From Acinetobacter sp. UBA6641 (GTDB taxonomy: Bacteria; Pseudomonadota; Gammaproteobacteria; Pseudomonadales; Moraxellaceae): 7,986 bases of DNA. Below the pieces are notes generated by a model. That model saw only the letters and a list, made by a program, of their open reading frames with translations, did no database searches and was not told the DNA's origin. Position 1 is the stretch's first letter, and every line of letters begins with the position of its first letter. The stretch lies in assembly GCA_002455755.1 (NCBI GenBank), contig DKLL01000232.1, positions 3,633 to 11,618 of the forward strand, given 5' to 3'. Below are positions 1 to 6,051 of the stretch, one piece after another. The translations under genes were made by a program, and so were the position numbers.

Positions 1-1
1 T

Positions 2-1921
2 CTGCCGGACATTATTGGGGTGGAACTGGTCGGTCAGCGCAAGCCGGGTATTACCGCCACCGATATCGTGTTGGCATTGACTGAATTCCTGCGTAAGGAA
101 CGTGTCGTGGGTGCGTACCTGGAATTCTTCGGTGAAGGTGCCGACAGCATGTCTGTAGGCGACCGTGCCACCATTTCCAACATGACCCCTGAATATGGCG
201 CAACTGCGGCGATGTTCTATATTGACCAGAATACGATTGATTATCTGACTTTAACCGGTCGTGAACCTGAGCAAGTCAAACTGGTCGAAACTTATGCTAA
301 GGAGATCGGGCTTTGGGCATCGGATATGACCCAAGCGGAATATCCACGTGTGCTGCGTTTCGATCTTTCAACAGTGACACGTAATATTGCCGGGCCATCA
401 AATCCGCATGCACGCGTATCGACATCTGACCTGAAAGAAAAAGGCATTGCCGGTAATTTGGAAGCCGCTCGCGCGCAAGAAGCACAAGGCCTAATGCCGG
501 ATGGCGCGGTGATTATCGCGGCGATTACCTCTTGCACCAATACCTCTAACCCGCGTAATACCGTTGCCGCAGGTTTATTGGCACGTAAGGCCAACGAGTT
601 GGGCTTAACCCGTAAGCCTTGGGTGAAATCATCTTTTGCACCGGGTTCTAAGGCAGCAGCACTTTACCTTGAAGAAGCGGGTGTATTGCACGACCTGGAA
701 AAACTCGGTTTTGGTATTGTGGCCTATGCATGTACAACTTGCAACGGAATGTCGGGCGCGCTAGATCCAAAGATTCAGCAAGAAATTATTGACCGTGACC
801 TGTATGCAACAGCGGTGCTTTCGGGCAACCGTAACTTCGATGGGCGTATCCATCCTTATGCCAAACAGGCTTTCCTGGCCTCGCCTCCGCTTGTCGTAGC
901 CTATGCAATTGCCGGAACCATCCGTTTTGACATCGAAAAAGATTCGCTTGGCAACGATAAAGACGGCAACCCAATTTACCTAAAAGACATCTGGCCATCG
1001 GATGAAGAAATTGACGCCTTGGTAAAAGAGTCGGTGAAGCCGGAACAGTTCAAGAAAGTTTACATTCCCATGTTTGACCTGGGCGAGCGTGAAAAAGCGG
1101 CAAGCCCACTGTATGACTGGCGTCCGCAAAGTACCTATATCCGCCGTCCGCCGTATTGGGAAGGCGCACTCGCTGCACCGCGTACCTTGACTAACATGCG
1201 TCCGCTGGCCATTCTGGGTGACAACATTACCACCGACCATTTATCGCCATCGAATGCGATTATTATGGATTCGGCTGCGGGTGAATACCTGCACAAAATG
1301 GGCGTGCCGGAGGAAGACTTTAACTCTTATGCAACCCACCGTGGTGACCATTTGACTGCACAGCGTGCGACTTTAGCGAATCCTAAACTGTTCAATGAAA
1401 TGGTGGTACGTTCTGACGGTACCATCAAGCAGGGTTCGAAAGCGCGTGTCGAGCCGGAAGGTGAAGTAATGCGTATGTGGGAAGCGATTGAAACCTACAT
1501 GAACCGCAAGCAGCCGCTGATCATCATCGCGGGTGCCGACTACGGTCAGGGTTCTAGCCGTGACTGGGCAGCGAAAGGTGTGCGTCTTGCCGGTGTGGAA
1601 GCCATTGTGGCAGAAGGTTTTGAGCGTATTCACCGGACTAACCTGGTGGGTATGGGCGTGTTACCGCTTGAGTTTAAACCGGGTACTAACCGTAAGACTT
1701 TAAAGCTGGATGGTACGGAGCTGTATAGCGTGATGGGAAATATTGCGCCACGTTCTACCCTAACTTTAGTGATTGAGCGTGCAACTGAGGATGGTAAAAA
1801 CCAGATTGTGGAAGTGCCTGTAACCTGTCGTCTGGATACCGAAGAAGAAGTTTCTGTCTATGAAGCGGGCGGTGTATTGCAACGCTTTGCACAGGACTTC
1901 CTGGAAGGGAATGTGGCTTGA
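2..1921 (+). CDS. acnD: Fe/S-dependent 2-methylcitrate dehydratase AcnD, 5'-truncated by window edge
   Basis: AcnD is an aconitase-family enzyme that dehydrates 2-methylcitrate to 2-methyl-cis-aconitate in the methylcitrate cycle of propionate degradation, working with PrpF. The frame is already open at base 2, so the GTG at 20 is internal; 639 residues are visible of a family length near 865. The three [4Fe-4S] cysteine ligands are present: SCTNTSNP (Cys codon 533-535) and ACTTCNGMSG (Cys codons 731-733 and 740-742). NRNFDGRIHP follows, and the C-terminal swivelling domain carries ADYGQGSSRDWAAKG near 1537-1581. The stretch VEAIVAEGFERIHRTNLVG and the following region fit AcnD better than AcnA, although the AcnA/AcnD split is from memory. 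The gene is GC-rich (a hand count of 1501-1600 gives about 62%), in sharp contrast to its downstream neighbour. No prpF follows it in this window. Confidence 0.9.
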   Translation: MPDIIGVELVGQRKPGITATDIVLALTEFLRKERVVGAYLEFFGEGADSMSVGDRATISNMTPEYGATAAMFYIDQNTIDYLTLTGREPEQVKLVETYAKEIGLWASDMTQAEYPRVLRFDLSTVTRNIAGPSNPHARVSTSDLKEKGIAGNLEAARAQEAQGLMPDGAVIIAAITSCTNTSNPRNTVAAGLLARKANELGLTRKPWVKSSFAPGSKAAALYLEEAGVLHDLEKLGFGIVAYACTTCNGMSGALDPKIQQEIIDRDLYATAVLSGNRNFDGRIHPYAKQAFLASPPLVVAYAIAGTIRFDIEKDSLGNDKDGNPIYLKDIWPSDEEIDALVKESVKPEQFKKVYIPMFDLGEREKAASPLYDWRPQSTYIRRPPYWEGALAAPRTLTNMRPLAILGDNITTDHLSPSNAIIMDSAAGEYLHKMGVPEEDFNSYATHRGDHLTAQRATLANPKLFNEMVVRSDGTIKQGSKARVEPEGEVMRMWEAIETYMNRKQPLIIIAGADYGQGSSRDWAAKGVRLAGVEAIVAEGFERIHRTNLVGMGVLPLEFKPGTNRKTLKLDGTELYSVMGNIAPRSTLTLVIERATEDGKNQIVEVPVTCRLDTEEEVSVYEAGGVLQRFAQDFLEGNVA

Positions 1922-1940
1922 TAATATAAGCTAAAAGTAA

Positions 1941-1969
1941 TTGATGTTGTTTAAAAAACACCCTATATT
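1941..1969 (+). promoter_or_regulatory. Candidate sigma-70 promoter overlapping the acnD terminator
   Basis: TTGATG at 1941-1946 (4/6 to the -35 consensus), a 17-base spacer, then TATATT at 1964-1969 (5/6 to the -10 consensus). The -10 sits at the apex of the terminator hairpin. Transcription would start near 1976, inside the right arm, giving a leader of about 29 bases to the ATG at 2005. This is the only plausible promoter I see for the AT-rich gene, because just 20 bases separate the terminator T-tract from its start codon. AT-rich DNA gives such matches easily. Confidence 0.4.
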
Positions 1970-1984
1970 TTAGGGTGTTTTTTT
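1953..1984 (+). terminator. Rho-independent terminator of acnD
   Basis: A perfect 12-bp stem (1953-1964 with 1972-1983, AAAAAACACCCT / AGGGTGTTTTTT) lies 31 bases after the acnD stop. A-T closure at 1965/1971 can extend it to 13 bp. It runs straight into a T-tract ending at 1984. The A-rich left arm means it could also work for transcription from the other side. Confidence 0.9.
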
Positions 1985-2004
1985 CATTTTGAATTGGGGA
2001 ATTC

Positions 2005-3186
2005 ATGCCGGAAAGATTGGAATTAACTAAAAATGTACAGTTTTATAAGACTAATGATGACTTGGATGAAAATATTTTGTCAGATATTTTGAATGAAGCT
2101 AGTTCTAATCAAGAACAGGGTTCCAGCTCAATAATTGACGTATTTCGTGACATTAAAGTTACTGAGGAAAATGTTGACTATCAAATAACAATAAGGGTTT
2201 TTCCAACAGTTAAACCAGTCTACTTTCTAAATGATGATGCGATTGAAGATAGAATTTATGCTTTTATAATATTAATTGAGTTAAGCAATTATTTAGTTGT
2301 ATTGAGTAAGAGTTGTTCTAATTTTTCACAAATTTTAAAAGATAAATTTGAATTAATTGAAACTCAAGATTTAAGTAAGTTATTAGGGAATAATGTCGAA
2401 TTTCAAAAAATGTCACTTAGAAACATGACTGTTTCGGATAAAGCTGTACGAAGTCGTGCTTATGAAGCGTCAAATTTAAAAGGAACATTGTCAACACATG
2501 CGGTGGGTCGTTCCATTCCTTCTCATATTAAAGTTAGAGATGGCGGACGCATAAAATCTATTTCAAGTACAGGAAGGCTTGTTGAGTCATCATCAAGAGA
2601 ATCAATAGATGATATTGTTAATTGGGCTAACCTTCAAATTCAATTACTTACAACCGCAAATCAAAATGATTTTTTAAAATTATTTGCTAAAAAAGTACAC
2701 TTAAAAGATGTTTTGAATATTAGTAGCCCATCTGCTGTTTTAATTGATATAAATCAAATAATGGATAATATTTTAGATGAATCTTTGAAGTTAAAATATG
2801 AGTTAATAAAAAAGGTAATAGTAAATGGAAAGAAGAAGAGGTCAAAAAGAGTTATTGATCTTCCAAAAAAATTCCAAGAAAGAATTATTAAAGAATTGGA
2901 AAAAGTTTATGAATTAGATGGAGATTTAAATATTATTGGATTTGAAAGTTCATCAAAATTAAAAATTAATAAAAATACATTGTCTATTTCTACGAAGATA
3001 CTAGAAAAACTAAAGGTTGAAGAAAACAATAACTTAGAAGGTTTTATAGGTTATGTGAATAAAAAAGGATTATTTAGTGTTACTTTTGAAAATCCAAAAT
3101 ATATGTATTTTATGGATAATTGTTTTGAGGATAGATCAGGTATTTCCGAAATAGATAGTATCCTTGAAATTTTATCCGAAAAATGA
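2005..3186 (+). CDS. Unknown protein, probable N-terminal part of a split gene
   Basis: I do not recognise the function of this 393-codon frame. The ATG at 2005 has GGGGA at 1996-2000, only 4 bases away. Composition is very AT-rich (hand counts: 26% GC over 2641-2740 and 17% over 2881-2980), and the protein is rich in Lys, Asn, Ile and Ser. No signal peptide is evident; one hydrophobic stretch (about 84-100) looks like a buried helix or strand. Residues 136-210 are rich in Arg and Ser and end in DDIVNWANLQIQLL; residues 275-300 are strongly basic. The frame ends at TGA 3184-3186 just after the A5 run at 3179-3183, and the next frame (to 3793) overlaps it by 23 bases. Removing one A reads through as LSENDIGTVVSEKG into that frame, so this is probably the N-terminal two-thirds of one protein of about 595 residues. 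Composition and placement suggest horizontal acquisition. Confidence 0.65.
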   Translation: MPERLELTKNVQFYKTNDDLDENILSDILNEASSNQEQGSSSIIDVFRDIKVTEENVDYQITIRVFPTVKPVYFLNDDAIEDRIYAFIILIELSNYLVVLSKSCSNFSQILKDKFELIETQDLSKLLGNNVEFQKMSLRNMTVSDKAVRSRAYEASNLKGTLSTHAVGRSIPSHIKVRDGGRIKSISSTGRLVESSSRESIDDIVNWANLQIQLLTTANQNDFLKLFAKKVHLKDVLNISSPSAVLIDINQIMDNILDESLKLKYELIKKVIVNGKKKRSKRVIDLPKKFQERIIKELEKVYELDGDLNIIGFESSSKLKINKNTLSISTKILEKLKVEENNNLEGFIGYVNKKGLFSVTFENPKYMYFMDNCFEDRSGISEIDSILEILSEK

Positions 3187-3793
3187 TATTGGAACTGTAG
3201 TTTCAGAAAAAGGGAGTTTTACGAATACTCAAACTCGTTTTGACAACTCATCAATGTTTGGATTTGTAGAAGCAATTCATGCAGATGATGATTATATTTT
3301 TTGTGATGACTTGGGTGATGAATGGGCTGATCACATAACGTTGAACTTATCTGATTCTAGTATTAGCTTTATTCATTCGAAACAAGGAGAGGTATCTACA
3401 TCTGCGAGTAACTTACATGATGTTGTTGGGCAAGGTATAAAAAACTTAGGAAATATGTATTTTTCAAAGGCTGAAATAGTACTAAAAATAGCATCATTAG
3501 ATTCACAGTATAAAAGTGGTAGTGGAGTTCAAACACAAATTAATAGAATCCGAAAATCAACTCCAAATTTTAATGGGGATATAGATTTATTATTAAAAAA
3601 TCATAAATTGCATCGAAAATGTATTTTAAGTTGTAGTTTTCTTTCAAAAAACCAAATAGAAAACGAGTTTAATAAGTTGAAGAGGGGGGAGAGGGTTAGA
3701 GGAAATATTGTACAGTTACTATGGATTTTATCTTCATTTTCTCATGCAGCAAAAGAAGCAAATGTTATTCCAATAATTTATTGTGGCACGTAA
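3164..3793 (+). CDS. C-terminal part of the split gene, PD-(D/E)xK nuclease-like pattern
   Basis: This frame is open for 209 codons from a TTG at 3164, but that start has no visible ribosome binding site and overlaps the previous frame; the first in-frame ATG is at residue 31. It is more likely the continuation of the upstream frame after a +1 shift near 3179-3183. Seen in the protein: FDNSSMFGFVEAI (26-38), IFCDDLGDEWADHI (45-58), a strand SISFIHSK (66-73), then DVVGQGIKNLGNM (86-98), and near the end VQLLWILSSFSHAAKEAN. The order Glu53/Asp56, then HxK at 71-73, then Gln90 on a following helix resembles PD-(D/E)xK (Mrr-like) nuclease cores, with His in place of the usual Glu/Gln before the Lys. 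That assignment is inference. I have a general recollection of similar C-terminal regions in proteins near defence genes, but no family can be named. TAA stop at 3791-3793. Confidence 0.6.
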   Translation: MKFYPKNDIGTVVSEKGSFTNTQTRFDNSSMFGFVEAIHADDDYIFCDDLGDEWADHITLNLSDSSISFIHSKQGEVSTSASNLHDVVGQGIKNLGNMYFSKAEIVLKIASLDSQYKSGSGVQTQINRIRKSTPNFNGDIDLLLKNHKLHRKCILSCSFLSKNQIENEFNKLKRGERVRGNIVQLLWILSSFSHAAKEANVIPIIYCGT

Positions 3794-3843
3794 TTATTTT
3801 GGCACCACGCTCGAAAAGGTATTATTCTTAATAAAACCATTTC

Positions 3844-3876
3844 TTTTAAAAATGACATCATAATTTTTAAAAATGA
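3844..3876 (+). repeat. Pair of 12-bp direct repeats upstream of a promoter
   Basis: TTTTAAAAATGA occurs at 3844-3855 and again at 3865-3876, exactly 21 bases apart (about two helical turns), ending 4 bases before the -35 box at 3881. The spacing would place two protein-binding sites, or two A/T-rich UP-like elements, on the same DNA face. In such AT-rich DNA, chance is a real alternative. Confidence 0.4.
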
Positions 3877-3880
3877 ACAA

Positions 3881-3908
3881 TAGACAAACTCAAAAAAGCG
3901 ACTATACT
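3881..3908 (+). promoter_or_regulatory. Sigma-70 promoter of the zinc-ribbon gene
   Basis: TAGACA at 3881-3886 (5/6 to TTGACA), a 16-base spacer, then TATACT at 3903-3908 (5/6 to TATAAT). A start near 3915 would leave a leader of about 29 bases that includes GGAGA at 3933-3937, the ribosome binding site of the gene beginning at 3944. Confidence 0.6.
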
Positions 3909-3943
3909 TTATTCACCATTTCTAAAACCCATGGAGAACAAAA

Positions 3944-4093
3944 ATGGTTACTGCTGGCTCTAAACCCGGAACAGGCTTCTATTTTTGTGTCAAATGCGGA
4001 CACCGCACCTACTTAGAAATTGGTACTGATCGTCTACCACCGTGTACCAAATGCCTTGGCAATCAATTTAACAATAAAATTGCGATTGCCTAA
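3944..4093 (+). CDS. 49-residue stand-alone zinc-ribbon protein
   Basis: This short gene has ATG at 3944, GGAGA at 3933-3937 (6-base spacing) and TAA at 4091-4093. The protein carries two CxxC knuckles, C15-x2-C18 (FCVKCGHRT) and C34-x2-C37 (LPPCTKCLGNQF), separated by 15 residues, which is a classic zinc-ribbon layout. The LPPCxKC sequence resembles, from memory, the C-terminal zinc ribbon of DUF1451 proteins, but here the ribbon makes up almost the whole protein. A complete unit surrounds it: a good promoter at 3881-3908 and a terminator at 4130-4159. That supports a real, independently expressed gene. Its molecular role is unknown; zinc binding is inferred from the four cysteines. The base composition is closer to the flanking chromosome than to the AT-rich gene on its left. 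Confidence 0.8.
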   Translation: MVTAGSKPGTGFYFCVKCGHRTYLEIGTDRLPPCTKCLGNQFNNKIAIA

Positions 4094-4129
4094 GCAGCAC
4101 CCATAAAACAGTTATCCTCTGTTTTGAAC

Positions 4130-4159
4130 AAAAGCCCTATTCATCCATAGGGCTTTTTT
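4130..4159 (+). terminator. Rho-independent terminator after the zinc-ribbon gene
   Basis: An 11-bp perfect stem (4130-4140 with 4147-4157, AAAAGCCCTAT / ATAGGGCTTTT) with loop TCATCC, followed by T to 4159. A smaller hairpin (AAAACAG 4105-4111 with CTGTTTT 4119-4125) lies just before it, giving a tandem arrangement after the stop at 4093. Confidence 0.85.
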
Positions 4160-4213
4160 GTTACTTTCATTTTAAAGCACCGCAATAAATTCAACCCATA
4201 AAAGGAAATGCGC

Positions 4214-4792
4214 ATGGAAACAATACTCGGTTTATGCATAGGCGTGGGCTTAAGTGCTGCCTGCGGTTTTCGTGTCTTTGTACCCTTACTGGTCATGAGT
4301 ATTGCATCCCTCATGGGCTGGTTTGAACCAATGCAAGGCTTTGAATGGCTGGCGCTGCCATCCGTCTGTGTGGCCTTAGGTATTGCAACGCTGAGTGAAA
4401 TTGCTGCTTATTATATTCCTTGGGTAGACAATGCCCTGGACACGGTGTCTACACCCGCAGCAATGATCGCCGGAACTTTGGCAACCATGGCAGTGAGCAG
4501 TGGGGAAATGTCGCAGTTTGCCAGCTGGGCGGCCGCGATTATTGTCGGTGGCGGTACAGCAAGTGCAGTTCAATTAAGTACGGTGGCTGTCCGTGGTGTA
4601 TCGACTGCAACAACGGGTGGAATTGCCAATCCTGTGGTATCTACAGGAGAATGGATAGGGGCATTTTTACTCTCGGTCCTGTCCCTGTTGGTACCTGTAC
4701 TGGTGGTGATTGTGGTATTGCTGTTGATGGTGTGGGTTGTACGCTGGATACGCCGAAAAAAACAGGACAATATCAATAGTCCGGTGCTATGA
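4214..4792 (+). CDS. DUF4126 family integral membrane protein
   Basis: A hydrophobic protein of 192 residues from the ATG at 4214. An ATG at 4208 is also in frame, but AGGA at 4203-4206 is only 1 base from it and 7 bases from 4214, so 4214 is preferred. Counting from the 4208 start, membrane segments are visible at about 5-33, 48-70, 84-96, 104-122 and 151-179, and the protein ends in a positively charged tail (RWIRRKKQ) expected on the cytoplasmic side. The sequences AACGFRVFVPLL near the N-terminus, YYIPWVDNALDTVSTPAA in the middle and TTGGIANPVVSTGEW before the last segment match what I know of DUF4126. The function of the family is not established. It sits alone between two terminator-like sites. 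The transfer of family name is from memory but fairly firm. Confidence 0.8.
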   Translation: METILGLCIGVGLSAACGFRVFVPLLVMSIASLMGWFEPMQGFEWLALPSVCVALGIATLSEIAAYYIPWVDNALDTVSTPAAMIAGTLATMAVSSGEMSQFASWAAAIIVGGGTASAVQLSTVAVRGVSTATTGGIANPVVSTGEWIGAFLLSVLSLLVPVLVVIVVLLLMVWVVRWIRRKKQDNINSPVL

Positions 4793-4876
4793 ATGTATGA
4801 GGTTGCATCTGCTGTAGCTCATTGGAATGGGCTGCTGTCTATTGACAATGTCTATTTTCCTTTACCGCATCCGACT

Positions 4877-4903
4877 TAGAAGCTTGCAGAAAGCTCTATT
4901 TTT
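4877..4903 (+). terminator. Possible weak terminator after the DUF4126 gene
   Basis: AGCTT (4881-4885) pairs with AAGCT (4891-4895) around loop GCAGA. Bulging A4880 lets TAG (4877-4879) pair with CTA (4896-4898), and five T follow at 4899-4903. The stem is short and imperfect, so the call is tentative. Confidence 0.4.
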
Positions 4904-4997
4904 ATTTTATCCAATCAAATCGAATTTAGAAGTAAACTACTGTTTTATATATAAATAAAAAAATATTAAAAAAAGATGCATATCACTTAAACTGGTG

Positions 4998-5014
4998 ATT
5001 GATTTTTAATCAAT
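4998..5014. promoter_or_regulatory. Perfect 7-bp inverted repeat, possible operator
   Basis: ATTGATT (4998-5004) and AATCAAT (5008-5014) form a perfect dyad around TTT. It covers a possible -35 box (TTGATT 4999-5004) paired with CATAAT at 5020-5025 across a short 15-base spacer, so a protein bound here could block the promoter of the gene at 5106. The DNA is AT-rich and the assignment is weak. Confidence 0.35.
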
Positions 5015-5030
5015 AAAGGCATAATTTTAA

Positions 5031-5060
5031 TATGGAATTAAATCCATAAAATTTATATGG
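5031..5060 (+). promoter_or_regulatory. Overlapping inverted repeats in the leader of the 5106 gene
   Basis: TATGGA (5031-5036) can pair with TCCATA (5043-5048), and the same CCATA (5044-5048) can instead pair with TATGG (5056-5060). The two hairpins exclude each other, the layout of a switchable leader. The stems are only 5-6 bp, so this may be chance. Confidence 0.25.
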
Positions 5061-5105
5061 GTTTATTGTGGTTCAACTTTATAAAAATTATTCGGGGAAC
5101 TATCA

Positions 5106-5312
5106 ATGATCAAATTTATTGTAAATGAACAACCTACAGCTCAAGGCGTGCACCACATACACAATGCCACACTGGGCTGCGAAGACCTGCCAAAATCGGA
5201 TGACCAGATTTTGATTGGATACTTTGCAAATTATGAACTCGCCTATAAACGCGCAAGAATGAACTGGCCAACAGAAAGAGTAGAAGGCTGTAGCAAGTGC
5301 TGTAAGGAATAA
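5106..5312 (+). CDS. Small conserved-type protein with C-terminal Cys cluster, unknown function
   Basis: A 68-residue soluble protein. The ATG at 5106 is set by GGGGA at 5094-5098, with 7-base spacing. Visible features are FIVNEQPTAQGVHHIHN at the N-terminus, LGCEDLP with Cys25, a helix-like middle (YELAYKRARMNW), and EGCSKCCKE at the end with Cys62, Cys65 and Cys66. I recall a family of small proteins with the order VN-x-NAQ-x-NGDHEVH, C-x2-LP, LG-x-F, A-x2-A, DGC-x2-C; this protein follows that plan with some changes. The Cys and His residues suggest metal binding or a disulfide, but no function is known to me. It forms a single-gene unit closed by a strong terminator at 5329-5358. Confidence 0.75.
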   Translation: MIKFIVNEQPTAQGVHHIHNATLGCEDLPKSDDQILIGYFANYELAYKRARMNWPTERVEGCSKCCKE

Positions 5313-5328
5313 TTTAAATCTGAAACTG

Positions 5329-5358
5329 AAAAACTCTGCCTAACTGGCAGAGTTTTTT
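5329..5358 (+). terminator. Rho-independent terminator after the 5106 gene
   Basis: A 12-bp perfect stem (5329-5340 with 5346-5357, AAAAACTCTGCC / GGCAGAGTTTTT) with loop TAACT and a run of six T ending at 5358, 17 bases after the stop codon. Confidence 0.9.
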
Positions 5359-5488
5359 ATCGGGATGATTGTTGATAGCCGCGCAAGACTAAAATTTTTC
5401 AAGCATGAATTAAGTTTTGAATAAATCTGGGTAAATAGAAGATAAAAATCGCTCCCCATCCATCTACGGACTGATTATTGCGGATTGT

Positions 5489-5773
5489 TTGAAAAATGCT
5501 CAATACACCCTCATTTTAAACCCTAGATTCACTGTGTTTAGGACGGCTCAATTGCAACATTATCTTGATCTGAACCACGACTCGGGTGTAGCCAGCTATG
5601 AAATTGGCCATGAGTTCATTCGGGTTCAATTTAAGAAAAATTTGAAAATTTATACCTACAGCTATGCCAGTGCCGGTTATCAGCATATCGAAAACATGAA
5701 ACAGCTGGCGCAGTATGGCGATGGCTTAAATGCCTATATCAATCATCATGTGAAACAGCTCTATGTGCGATAA
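5489..5773 (+). CDS. Small KTSC-like protein, start uncertain
   Basis: The frame gives 94 residues from a TTG at 5489. It is open upstream to the TAA at 5432-5434 with no ATG or GTG in between and only a weak GCGGA (5480-5484) before the TTG, so the true start is uncertain. The segment from about 34 to 92 has the layout SYEIG - FIRVQFKKNLKIYTYSYA - G-x-HIENMKQLAQYGDGLNAYINHHVKQLY. This resembles the KTSC domain: a strand, then a short strand ending in a YxY, a helix, then a G-x2-hN-x-Y-I motif and a closing helix. That is recalled similarity, not a search result. KTSC proteins are small and lack a settled role, though some are linked to lysyl-tRNA synthetase fusions. A weak promoter (TTGAAT 5417-5422, 18-base spacer, GATAAA 5441-5446) lies upstream. 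Composition matches the chromosome. Confidence 0.6.
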   Translation: MKNAQYTLILNPRFTVFRTAQLQHYLDLNHDSGVASYEIGHEFIRVQFKKNLKIYTYSYASAGYQHIENMKQLAQYGDGLNAYINHHVKQLYVR

Positions 5774-5808
5774 ATGGTCGGGAATTTGAAACTGGTTTTT
5801 TTTAATTT

Positions 5809-5832
5809 TTTGTTTATTCATCTATAAACAAA
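5809..5832. repeat. 9-bp inverted repeat between the KTSC-like and DUF1003 genes
   Basis: TTTGTTTAT (5809-5817) and ATAAACAAA (5824-5832) are perfectly complementary around TCATCT. The T-tract lies before the stem, not after it, on the + strand, and an A-tract follows on the - strand, so it is not a standard terminator either way. It could be an RNA hairpin at the 3' end of the upstream transcript or a binding site. Confidence 0.35.
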
Positions 5833-5992
5833 GTAATGGATTAACTGCTAAAGTCTTATAGGATTTGGCACATTCATCTTAAAGTTGCTGGACGCTTGCT
5901 TTTAAAATTAGCCTAAAAATAGGGAACAGAATTAATCTAAAACTAAGCTTTCCCTGCCAGAATATGATCAGACGTAAGCGTTCATTTGAGCG

Positions 5993-6021
5993 TTGAAATC
6001 CTCATCACATCACCGTATATG
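5993..6021 (+). promoter_or_regulatory. Candidate sigma-70 promoter of the DUF1003 gene
   Basis: TTGAAA at 5993-5998 (5/6), a 17-base spacer, then TATATG at 6016-6021 (4/6). The hexamer AGCGTT occurs twice, at 5977-5982 and 5989-5994, 12 bases apart and touching the -35 box, a possible regulator site. The leader to the ATG at 6052 would be about 24 bases. Confidence 0.45.
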
Positions 6022-6051
6022 GAATCATAACTTAAACAGAGGGTAAGGGGC

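Larger units (their letters stand above)
4793..5105. other. 313-base intergenic stretch with leader elements
   Basis: No open frame of useful length on either strand by eye. It holds a possible weak terminator at 4877-4903, then very AT-rich DNA (4911-4980), then a promoter-like region and several short inverted repeats (4998-5060) forming the upstream region of the gene at 5106. A TTGACA at 4842-4847 has no fitting -10 box. Confidence 0.6.

Noticed and set aside
292..1633. Several open frames of 62-100 codons on the - strand inside acnD
   Set aside because: They are shadows of a GC-rich, strongly conserved gene; none has a ribosome binding site or recognisable protein features.
1985..3943. 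Insertion sequence or integrative element carrying the AT-rich gene
   Set aside because: I saw no transposase or integrase, no terminal inverted repeats and no convincing target-site duplication at the edges; the small GGCAC repeat at 3785 and 3800 is too short to count.
4376..4779. Open frames of 65-119 codons on both strands inside the DUF4126 gene
   Set aside because: They overlap a clear membrane protein gene in other frames and have low-complexity, Cys/Gly- or Thr-rich translations typical of shadow frames.
5774..5827. 17-codon frame starting ATG at 5774
   Set aside because: Very short, Phe-rich from a T-tract, without a ribosome binding site of its own.
5809..5832. Hairpin read as a terminator
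   Set aside because: The T-tract precedes the stem on the + strand and an A-tract follows on the - strand, so it lacks the required T-tract after the stem.
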